Source: an uncultured Lachnospiraceae bacterium (lineage in GTDB: Bacteria; Bacillota; Clostridia; Lachnospirales; Lachnospiraceae). From it: a stretch of 64,000 nucleotides of DNA. The stretch lies in the NCBI GenBank assembly GCA_902770965.1, contig CACXUY010000003.1:1-64000 (forward strand), in the 5' to 3' direction. Under the pieces are notes generated by a model. The model worked only from the letters and a program-made list of their open reading frames with translations, was not told the origin of the DNA and ran no database searches. Made by a program: the position numbers and the translations under genes. Numbering within the stretch: position 1 is the first letter of the stretch; every line of letters starts with the position of its first letter. This document shows positions 46,346-52,768 of the stretch, one piece after another.

Positions 46346-48958
46346 CCTCTTGTGTGGGTTCTTGCTGTCTGGATACTGGGAGAGATAGCAGCCACACGTT
46401 TCGGATACAGCCTTGCCCCGAAGACAGAGCTCGACATGCTTATCGGAGAGCTCGGACAAATAAAAACAGAGGCGGAAGGGACGGTTGTAGAAATTCAGAA
46501 AAAAGATTACGGACTGAGCCTGGTGCTGGACGATGTATATGTCCAGATACCTGACTCGGTCCGTTTTAGTTCTGAGGATAAATTCGCACCGAAATGGTCG
46601 GAAATAGATTCACGGAACGGGCGGGAGCAGGGAGAGCCATGGATGAGGACTGCGGTATGGCCGCGGGAGCGGGCAGAAACGCAGTACATGATGCAGATGC
46701 CGGAGTCGGGAATGTTACAGGAAACGGTGGATTATATAAGGACGGGCTGCCGTGTGAGAGTGTTGTCCGATGAGCTGGCGCTGCACATCGGGAACCGGGT
46801 CAGGGTTTCAGGGAAGCTTTCCGAGATAGAAGAAGCGACCAATCCGGGACAGTTTGACAGCCGTTCATGGTACAGGTCGAGAGGCATTGGCTTCTTCATA
46901 AATGCAAGTGAAGTCTATGTTACGGACAGCAGAAAAGCCGCCGTCAGTGATGGGATAAGGATCCTTAGGGAGAGGCTTTCCGACAACCTACAGAGGGTAT
47001 CCTCGGGAGCTGACTATGGACTGTTCTGCGCGGTTCTGCTGGGGGATAAGACGGGTCTCTCCGAGGAAAGCAACGATCTTTTCCGCCGCGGGGGAATAGC
47101 GCATATTCTTGCTGTGTCCGGTATGCACGTCTCTATACTGGGAGCGGGCTTGTTCTGGCTTCTCAGAAAAGCCCCGGTTCAGGCGTGGATCCCTCCGCTG
47201 TGCGCTTCAGCCTTCATGTTGGGCTTTGTGGTTCTTACAGGCGCATCGTCCTCCGCCATCAGAGCAGCGGTCATGTTTATGGCGATGATGGCCGCAAGAT
47301 TGACCGGCAAGAGCTATGATTCCCTGTCTGCGGCTGCTCTGGCAGCCCTCATCATGCTCTTCATATATCCTGAGCTATTGTCACAGGCAGGCTTTCAGCT
47401 CTCGTTTGCTTCCGCTTTCTCTATCCATGTACTTGCCGCTGAGGCCGGCAGCTGGGTGAAGCCAAAGGATTATGTCTCAAGAGGCCTGCTGATATCTGTC
47501 TGTGTGTCGATGGGCATCATGCCTTTGCTGGCGTGGCATTATTATCAGGTCTCTGTGACAGGCATCTTCGTAAATCTTATCGTTTCGCTGCTGACATCGA
47601 TGCTGCTGCTAAGTTCCTGCGCGGCGGCGCTCCTTCCGTTTTTGTCGGATGCGTGCGGTGTGTTTTTTGCCGGCACGGGCCACTATATAAGGATCATTTT
47701 GGAGGGCTTATGCAGGATGAACGACAGGCTGCCCGGCAGCACGTTGACGACAGGCAGACCAGCCCTGTGGCTCGTGGTGACATCAGAGCTGCTATTGCTG
47801 TGTGTCGCCCTGTGGATGAGAAAAGAGAGCAGACGGGAGCTTTTCGCAGGCAGGGCAGTACCGAAAGGTGAGCAGGGCAGAGCAAGAGCAGATGAAAAGA
47901 AGGATAAAAGCGGCAGACGCCTGCTGCTTATCTCGGCTGCGTACTGTCTGATGCTCCTGATTTTCACTCCGCATGCACATAAAGGACTTGATATTGCCTG
48001 TCTGGATATAGGCCAAGGAGACTGTTCGGTCGTCAGGATAGACGATGAGGTCTGGATGATAGATGCCGGAAGCAGCAGCATTGACGGTATCTGGACTTAC
48101 CGTATAAAACCTTACCTGCTGTATGAAGCCATAGACAGGGTTGATGTCGTCGCGCTGACGCATCCGGATGATGACCATATTAACGCGATATATGACATGC
48201 TATTGGATGAAAGCGTAACCGTGGGGCGCTTTCTGATACCGGAGGCATCCTACGGCGACCCTTCATGGGATATGCTCAAAATCGCCGCGGCAGAACACGG
48301 GGTGCGGATATCGGTGGCTGCTGCCGGAGAAGAGTATCAGGTAGGGAAAGGGCTGGTCAGATGCCTTTACCCCGAGGCTTTAGCATATAGTGAAGACACA
48401 AATGCGCTCTCCATGGTTCTTGAGATATGTTATGGGAGCTTCAGAGGGCTGTTTATGGGCGATCTGGGTGAAGAAGAAGAACCGGATGTCCTGTCGGGGC
48501 TGTTGTCCGCGGAAGACGCGCAAAGTACGCAGAACAGACAGAGTACGCAGAACAGACAGAGTACGCAGAACGGACAGAGTACGCAGAACAGACAGAGTAC
48601 GCAGAACGGACAGAGTACGCAGAACAGACAAAGTACGCGAGGCTTGGATGAAGTATTGGCGGATGAATCAGCATCATATGGTACTATGGCATATGGCGTA
48701 ACCGTTCGTATAACCTTCCTTAAAGCAGGGCATCATGGCTCGAAATATTCGAGCAGCGAGCATTTCGTCAGAGTAATACGACCGGTCTTTGCCTCGATCT
48801 CCTGCGGCAGGAACAATCGCTACGGTCACCCATCTGAAGAAGCACTCTCGCGGCTGGAGGATGTCGGGACGATATATCGCGTCACGGCATGGTCCGGCGC
48901 CGTGCTGCTTGAGCTTGATGGGGATGTGGTTGCCCTCAGAGGCTATCTTGATGATTGA
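46334..48958 (+). CDS. comEC: ComEC/Rec2 DNA-uptake channel
   Basis: Membrane channel taking single-stranded DNA into the cell during transformation. The 874-residue protein has two N-terminal helices, an OB-like extracellular domain (about 60-200), the competence membrane domain (about 215-480, with FRRGGIAHILAVSGMHVSIL) and a C-terminal metallo-beta-lactamase-like domain: LDIGQGDCSVV, the THPDDDH metal motif and LKAGHHGSKYSSSE. Inside it, about residues 727-770, an 18-bp DNA repeat encodes QNRQST-type units. I start at 46334 (GGAG 11 bases upstream); GTG 46313 lacks a ribosome site. A terminator follows at 48977. Confidence 0.93.
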   Translation: MIKRPLVWVLAVWILGEIAATRFGYSLAPKTELDMLIGELGQIKTEAEGTVVEIQKKDYGLSLVLDDVYVQIPDSVRFSSEDKFAPKWSEIDSRNGREQGEPWMRTAVWPRERAETQYMMQMPESGMLQETVDYIRTGCRVRVLSDELALHIGNRVRVSGKLSEIEEATNPGQFDSRSWYRSRGIGFFINASEVYVTDSRKAAVSDGIRILRERLSDNLQRVSSGADYGLFCAVLLGDKTGLSEESNDLFRRGGIAHILAVSGMHVSILGAGLFWLLRKAPVQAWIPPLCASAFMLGFVVLTGASSSAIRAAVMFMAMMAARLTGKSYDSLSAAALAALIMLFIYPELLSQAGFQLSFASAFSIHVLAAEAGSWVKPKDYVSRGLLISVCVSMGIMPLLAWHYYQVSVTGIFVNLIVSLLTSMLLLSSCAAALLPFLSDACGVFFAGTGHYIRIILEGLCRMNDRLPGSTLTTGRPALWLVVTSELLLLCVALWMRKESRRELFAGRAVPKGEQGRARADEKKDKSGRRLLLISAAYCLMLLIFTPHAHKGLDIACLDIGQGDCSVVRIDDEVWMIDAGSSSIDGIWTYRIKPYLLYEAIDRVDVVALTHPDDDHINAIYDMLLDESVTVGRFLIPEASYGDPSWDMLKIAAAEHGVRISVAAAGEEYQVGKGLVRCLYPEALAYSEDTNALSMVLEICYGSFRGLFMGDLGEEEEPDVLSGLLSAEDAQSTQNRQSTQNRQSTQNGQSTQNRQSTQNGQSTQNRQSTRGLDEVLADESASYGTMAYGVTVRITFLKAGHHGSKYSSSEHFVRVIRPVFASISCGRNNRYGHPSEEALSRLEDVGTIYRVTAWSGAVLLELDGDVVALRGYLDD
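48521..48640 (+). repeat. 18-bp coding tandem repeat inside comEC
   Basis: About six copies of CAGAGTACGCAGAACAGA, with some units reading AACGGA, encode a Gln/Ser/Thr/Asn-rich loop within the beta-lactamase-like domain. Confidence 0.92.
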
Positions 48959-48976
48959 GGGTTTTACAAATAAAAC

Positions 48977-49018
48977 GCGGCAGCTTCTTTTGCTAATACA
49001 TAGAAAAGAGGCTGCCGT
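48977..49018. terminator. Bidirectional terminator between comEC and the GDPD gene
   Basis: CGGCAGCTTCTTTT and GAAAAGAGGCTGCCG form a stem with one mismatch around TGCTAATACATA. Confidence 0.75.
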
Positions 49019-49030
49019 ATACTTAATGGT

Positions 49031-49756
49031 TCAGGAAGAGAAGCGCTGCTCGAAGATAAAGTAGTCATATTTATCTTCGTAGGCTTTTATCTCAGCGGCG
49101 CTCCTGAAGGTCCAGCCGAACTGGGTGAGGTTCTTTGTCATGAGCCGGTAGGAGGCCCAGTTTTTGCAGTGCATGTCCAGGCTGATGAAGTCGGGTCTGG
49201 TGAAGTAGTTGTATGCGAGTGTCTGCAGCAGCACAAGCAGGAACATCGGAACCATGTCGTTATACTGGATAAAATCAGTCACCAGCTGGCCGCGGAGCAC
49301 TGCCGGACGGTTGCGCTTGAACCACCAGAGCGTGAAGGGGTTGAATGACTCTATGCAGTACTCTCCCTCATAGTTGTCGAGAAGCTTCATGGCATTCTCG
49401 CATAACAGGTTGTCGATACGCTTGGGCTTGAACTCTATGAGCAAGGGAACCTTGCCATCGACAAGCTCAAGTACCTCGCTGAGCAGAGGGATCCTCTGGT
49501 CAGAGTTGTAGATCCGGTACTGGCGGATCTCGTCAAGTGTCATGTTTATAGGTTTCTTGTCTGCCCCGCATACTCTAGTGAGGGTGTCATCGTGGAAGAC
49601 GACGATGTGGCCGTCGCTTGTTCTCTGGACGTCAAGCTCGATGCCGTAGCCGGAATTGACAGCGCGACGGAAAGCTTCAAGGGAGTTTTCGGGGGCGGCC
49701 GTGTGGCTGTTGTGAAGTCCCCGGTGCGCAAAATATCTGGTAGATAATTTTTTCAT
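49031..49756 (-). CDS. Glycerophosphodiester phosphodiesterase
   Basis: Cleaves glycerophosphodiesters to glycerol-3-phosphate and an alcohol. The 241-residue TIM-barrel protein has the family motif AHRGLHN...APENSLEAF (about 11-30), the metal-binding ELDVQRTSDGHIVVFHDDTL (about 38-57) and later LLIEFKPKR. There is no signal peptide, so it is probably cytoplasmic. AGGA lies 12 bases before the ATG, a weak site. It stands alone between the comEC terminator and a family-2 element. Confidence 0.9.
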   Translation of the reverse strand: MKKLSTRYFAHRGLHNSHTAAPENSLEAFRRAVNSGYGIELDVQRTSDGHIVVFHDDTLTRVCGADKKPINMTLDEIRQYRIYNSDQRIPLLSEVLELVDGKVPLLIEFKPKRIDNLLCENAMKLLDNYEGEYCIESFNPFTLWWFKRNRPAVLRGQLVTDFIQYNDMVPMFLLVLLQTLAYNYFTRPDFISLDMHCKNWASYRLMTKNLTQFGWTFRSAAEIKAYEDKYDYFIFEQRFSS

Positions 49757-49818
49757 ATTATATAAGATCCTAAAAAGTGGAGGTGGGTGAACCCGGATGA
49801 ATGTATATCAAAATACAG

Positions 49819-49983
49819 GTAACTATTCAGCACCACAGACTCGGGATGCTGCGCATCCCTCGTTGCGGGGCGGCCAGAGGCGCTGCGCGCCTTATCCGCC
49901 CCAGGATAACTGTTATAATACGTCCGAAGCGCAAGCACTTCGTCCTGTATTCTAACAGTTATCTAGGGGTGCTGAATAATTAC
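49819..49983. repeat. Family-2 element, full copy with terminal inverted repeats
   Basis: 165 bp bounded by GTAACTATTCAGCACC and GGGTGCTGAATAATTAC, an imperfect inverted repeat. Inside are CATCCCTCGTTGCGGGGCGG, GAAGCGCAAGCACTTCGTCC, and the stem AGGATAACTGTTA/TAACAGTTATCT. It has no coding capacity, like a MITE. Confidence 0.85.
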
Positions 49984-50021
49984 AATAACAGATAAATGGG
50001 TGTGCCCAAGTTAACCGGAAA

Positions 50022-50052
50022 AAGAAAAGGCTGCGAAGTTATCGCAGCCTCA
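50022..50052 (-). terminator. Terminator of the tRNA-Leu gene
   Basis: On the minus strand GAGGCTGCGATAAC-TTCGCAGCCTTTTC with a following TTTTTCC. It begins two bases after the tRNA. Confidence 0.8.
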
Positions 50053-50053
50053 A

Positions 50054-50137
50054 TGCGGGAAAAGGGACTTGAACCCTCACGGAAATCCATCCACATGATC
50101 CTTAGTCATGCCTGTCTGCCAATTCCAGCATTCCCGC
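50054..50137 (-). tRNA. tRNA-Leu (anticodon AAG)
   Basis: 84 bases on the minus strand. Acceptor arms GCGGGAA (50137-50131) and TTCCCGC with discriminator A; D-loop ATTGGCAGAC as in leucine tRNAs; anticodon stem CATGA/TCATG with loop CTAAGGA, so the anticodon is AAG (50103-50101); a long variable arm and T-arm AGGGTTCAAGTCCCT. CCA is not encoded. Long variable arm plus AAG identify class II tRNA-Leu reading CUU/CUC, presumably through inosine at position 34. Confidence 0.92.
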
Positions 50138-50236
50138 ACGCAAGAGATAGTCTATCACATCAGATGTGGAAATGCAAGTGTTATTTTTAAGTATTTTTAA
50201 TTTTACCTCATACCTTTTACCTAGTAAGTTCTCAAA

Positions 50237-50356
50237 GTAAACATTCATAGCACGCATGTGCTGCCACGACGTATAGAAGTCGTTGCAGCATACATGCGTG
50301 TATGAATGCATCCCTATATGGCCACCCGCTTCGCAGTGGCCGTCTTTAAAAGTAAC
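50237..50356 (+). repeat. Family-1 dispersed palindromic element, full copy
   Basis: About 120 bp, closest to the copy at 6431 (CGCATG/CATGCG and CGAC/GTCG stems). It lies upstream of the tRNA. The right hairpin is slightly changed (CGCTTCGCAGTGGCC). Confidence 0.9.
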
Positions 50357-50413
50357 GTCCACAGAGGAGGTCACTGGGAACGTTACTTCGAGAGTTTACA
50401 TACGTAAAAGCAT

Positions 50414-50465
50414 AAACCCAAAAATCGCTTTTGTCGTGAATTGTCAGCAAAAGCGGGTTTTATTT
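50414..50465. terminator. Terminator downstream of the HIT gene
   Basis: AAACCC...CGCTTTTG and CAAAAGCGGGTTTT form a hairpin; read leftward it ends with ATTTTTGGG, serving the minus-strand HIT gene. Confidence 0.6.
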
Positions 50466-50502
50466 ATATGGATTCTTCACATGGATTCTTCACAAGAATG
50501 AT

Positions 50503-50925
50503 TTACAGCTCCGCTTTGATCTTGCGGATCATCTCATCATATTCCTCGGACTTGAGGTAGGTCTTGCCGGGGTTCATCTCAAAGACGCCGCCCCACTCAT
50601 AGCCGTCTTTGTACTTCGGGACGAGGTGCATGTGCAGATGGCAGCCCGTGTCGCCGTAAGCACCGTAATTTACCTTGTCAGGATGGAAAGCCGCGTGGAT
50701 GGCTCTGGCCGCACGGGCGACATCGGCGAAGAACGCGTCGCGCTCCTCATCGCTGATATTAACAATCTCGCTGACGTGATCTTTGTACGCTACGATGCAG
50801 CGGCCAGGATGGCTCTGTTCCTTGAACAGAATCAGTGAGCTGACGCTGAGATCGCAGATGTAAATGCCGAACTGTTCCAACAACTCGTTGCGCATGCAGT
50901 AGCCGCAATTCTGATCTTTCATCAT
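50503..50925 (-). CDS. HIT-family nucleotide-binding hydrolase
   Basis: A 140-residue histidine-triad protein; family members hydrolyse nucleoside phosphoramidates or dinucleoside polyphosphates. The motif CHLHMHLVPK near residues 95-104 supplies the triad histidines, and an N-terminal CGYC pair could help bind zinc. The start at 50925 follows AAGGAG by 6 bases; the longer frame to 51063 enters a non-coding hairpin (AAGGATAACTGTTC...GAACAGTTATTT) related to family 2. Confidence 0.9.
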   Translation of the reverse strand: MMKDQNCGYCMRNELLEQFGIYICDLSVSSLILFKEQSHPGRCIVAYKDHVSEIVNISDEERDAFFADVARAARAIHAAFHPDKVNYGAYGDTGCHLHMHLVPKYKDGYEWGGVFEMNPGKTYLKSEEYDEMIRKIKAEL

Positions 50926-51141
50926 GATAACTCCTTGTTTTTGTGTAAGGATAACTGTTCTGCTCCTCGCAGGTTCCGAACAGTTATTTAATGTTTGGCT
51001 TACGAGATTGACATTTACTATAATAAATGCGGTCAAAAGCCCTGTCAATATCACGCTCCTCACTCCCCCACAAATCGACTCACCTGTGTTATAATTTATG
51101 CAATGTATTTTGATCTCAATGCCTTAACTTAATGGCATTGA

Positions 51142-51261
51142 TGTTATGCCTGTCTGCATAACTGTCCGAAGCACGCGATCCACATGCCGCTGGAAGCAGG
51201 GACTATGCAATTTCGCAATGAACATGTAACGTTGAACGATATCATAAAGGCGAATGAGTAG
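51142..51261 (+). pseudogene. 3' remnant of an EFR1-type 4Fe-4S ferredoxin protein
   Basis: About 39 codons ending in TAG, with an in-frame TGA immediately before. The text CYACLHNCPKHAIHM carries a CxxCxxxCP iron-sulfur motif, and the ending RNEHVTLNDIIKANE matches my recollection of the C-terminus of EFR1-family ferrodoxins. The N-terminal flavodoxin part and the first cluster are gone. A start codon within it (51184) has no ribosome site. Confidence 0.6.
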
Positions 51262-51273
51262 GAGAATCTGATT

Positions 51274-51420
51274 ATGGCAAAAAAGGAACTGAAAATGCGA
51301 GCGGTTGTTGCACCGACAGAAACCGTGATTGTATCGGCCTATAATCCTGACGGGAAAGCCGATGCTTTCAGGACTGGGATTGAGTTTAAGAAGTCACTGG
51401 AGGCAGCTGACTGCGAGTAA
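51274..51420 (+). pseudogene. Flavin reductase relic with internal deletion
   Basis: A 48-codon frame. Its start (MAKKELKMRAVVAPTETVIV) looks like the N-terminus of FMN-binding flavin reductases and its end (ADAFRTGIEFKKSLEA) like their C-terminus; roughly 150 middle residues are missing. The joint falls in GKADAF, where both ends of such genes encode ADA, so a deletion between short direct repeats is likely. It keeps ATG, stop and a weak ribosome site (AGGAG), so a small peptide could still be made. Confidence 0.6.
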
Positions 51421-51439
51421 ACAAAAGGAGGACTATCTC

Positions 51440-51583
51440 ATGTTTACGGAGCCAATACAGATCAACGGGCTTACATTGCGAAACCGGATTGTGATGCCGC
51501 CGATGGCAACCGGGAAAGCACAAAAGGTAGCACCCGGAGAGGATTTGGTGGAATACTATCTGGAGTGGGCGGAGCGCTTCTAA
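51440..51583 (+). pseudogene. 5' fragment of an Old Yellow Enzyme-type oxidoreductase
   Basis: 47 codons: FTEPIQINGLTLRNRIVMPP is the first strand and FMN-binding start of NADH:flavin oxidoreductases (OYE/BaiCD-like), which are normally 400-650 residues. Translation ends at TAA 51581 after GKAQKVAPGEDLVEYYLEW. A good AAGGAGG remains upstream. With the two preceding relics it marks a decayed redox operon. Confidence 0.75.
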
Positions 51584-51837
51584 AGGACGCCGATTGGACA
51601 ATTCGTGCATTGGCAGGACCCAATAGAAAAGCGTAATCCCAATGATGTTCAATAAACCTGAATTGTTCACCGCTTAGTGGTGGATTTGCCTGAAGGTCGC
51701 GTAAGTTCCTGTTTTCTTGCGTTTCTTTTCATTTCCTTACTTTTGCTTTTCATCCAAATAGTGAATGGAAAAAGGACCTGATTCTTGGTAAAATCAAGGT
51801 GCCAAATAAATCAAATACCAAGAGAAAGCGGTCCTAT
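51584..51837. other. Non-coding stretch with hairpin before the transposase relic
   Basis: No gene is supported. GGACC...CTTGGTA (51773-51789) and TACCAAG...GGTCC (51817-51834) form a stem-loop immediately before the transposase-like start, as expected near the left end of an insertion sequence. Confidence 0.4.
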
Positions 51838-51914
51838 ATGGCAATTTAAACGACATTCCGCTTGAAAGCAATAGGCAAATCAAAATGAAGTTCAACGGTG
51901 GCGAACTTTTATAA
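51838..51914 (+). mobile_element. IS1380-like transposase, 5' relic
   Basis: After ATGGCAATT the frame is broken by TAA and then reads NDIPLESNRQIKMKFNGGEL before another stop at 51912. IS1380-family transposases that I know begin with a phrase like ...ESNxxIKxxFxGGxLSSDxG, so this looks like the first 25 codons of one. The rest of the element is absent; the next gene begins 30 bases later. Confidence 0.6.
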
Positions 51915-51943
51915 CAAGTCAGAACTATGGGAGAAGCGACAGT

Positions 51944-52279
51944 ATGAATGACAGTGGGAGCGACAATATGAGTGACGGTACGAACAGCAATGAGAGTGGC
52001 AATATGAACGGTAACAGGAGCGACAGTAGGAACAGCAGAATGAACGATAATGGGAGCGGCTATATGAACGACAATGGGAATGAAAACAAGAACGATAACA
52101 AGGATAACAGCAATAAAAATAAAGGTACATATGGCATGGCAATCGGCATGTGCATAGGTATTTCTATCGGGACTGCCATCGGAACCGCCACTCAGAATAT
52201 CGGGCTGTGGATGCCGATCGGTCTTAGTCTTGGCTTGTGCTTCGGCCTTGTATTTGGACATAACAGCGAGGAAGAATAA
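51944..52279 (+). CDS. Small Asn/Ser-rich protein with glycine-zipper membrane helices
   Basis: A 111-residue protein I cannot name. Residues 1-60 are hydrophilic and repetitive, dominated by N, S, D and G (variants of MNDNGSGNMND), with no charge-balanced domain. Residues 61-104 form two hydrophobic helices with regularly spaced glycines (GMAIGMCIGISIGTAIG and MPIGLSLGLCFGLVFG), a pattern seen in many small Firmicute membrane proteins. GGAG precedes the ATG by 10 bases. It lies between pseudogenes, so it may be a surviving cargo gene. Confidence 0.6.
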   Translation: MNDSGSDNMSDGTNSNESGNMNGNRSDSRNSRMNDNGSGYMNDNGNENKNDNKDNSNKNKGTYGMAIGMCIGISIGTAIGTATQNIGLWMPIGLSLGLCFGLVFGHNSEEE

Positions 52280-52348
52280 CGGTTTCAACCCTTCAACTAT
52301 ATTAGGGAAAACTGAGTATGACAGAGCGTTGAGGCATAGTAAACCCGC

Positions 52349-52577
52349 ATGCCCGGGTCAACTGCGTTGAAGAGCGCATGGCAGTGGATACTGGTGCTCT
52401 TGGGCTATATTTTGCTTATATACATCATGTTTAGCGGCGCAAGGAGGTTGGAAGTACGGCAGAATAAGAATTATGGAGATAATTCCGGCATATCAGGAAT
52501 ATGTGAAACGTGTGCCGATTCTGCTTCCTTTCATTCCGCTATACAGTGTGGATAAATATAAGTGGCTGGCTGCATGA
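52349..52577 (+). pseudogene. 3' end of a DUF1295-type membrane protein, frameshifted
   Basis: Frame one reads a membrane helix (ILVLLGYILLIYIMFSG) and ARRLEVRQNKNYGDN; the sequence then continues in another frame as PAYQEYVKRVPILLPFIPL and YSVDKYKWLAA to the stop at 52577. Deleting one T at about 52486-52487 restores a single frame. The restored tail resembles the C-terminus of DUF1295/steroid 5-alpha-reductase-like proteins. The N-terminal three-quarters is absent. Confidence 0.65.
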
Positions 52578-52673
52578 CTGAGGGAGGCCTCTTTCTGCCG
52601 CGTTTTCAAATGAGCGTAAGGACGTTCCCGATATTTCCAGCCGAGTGTTGAGTAAAGAGAATGAAATGAGAAT

Positions 52674-52704
52674 AAAAGAGGGTGGAACGCCGCCCTCTTT
52701 TTTG
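52674..52704 (+). terminator. Terminator upstream of the AAA/nuclease gene
   Basis: AAAAGAGGG and CCCTCTTTTTT around TGGAACGCCG. Confidence 0.8.
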
Positions 52705-52768
52705 CTAGAATTAAGTAAGATACAGCTGTCTTTCATATCTGGTTTTGGAGAGAACGGAGGAGCTGGCG

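Noticed and set aside
50102..50374. 90-codon minus-strand frame over the tRNA
   Set aside because: It reads through a tRNA and a dispersed repeat; similar text appears at the other family-1 copies.
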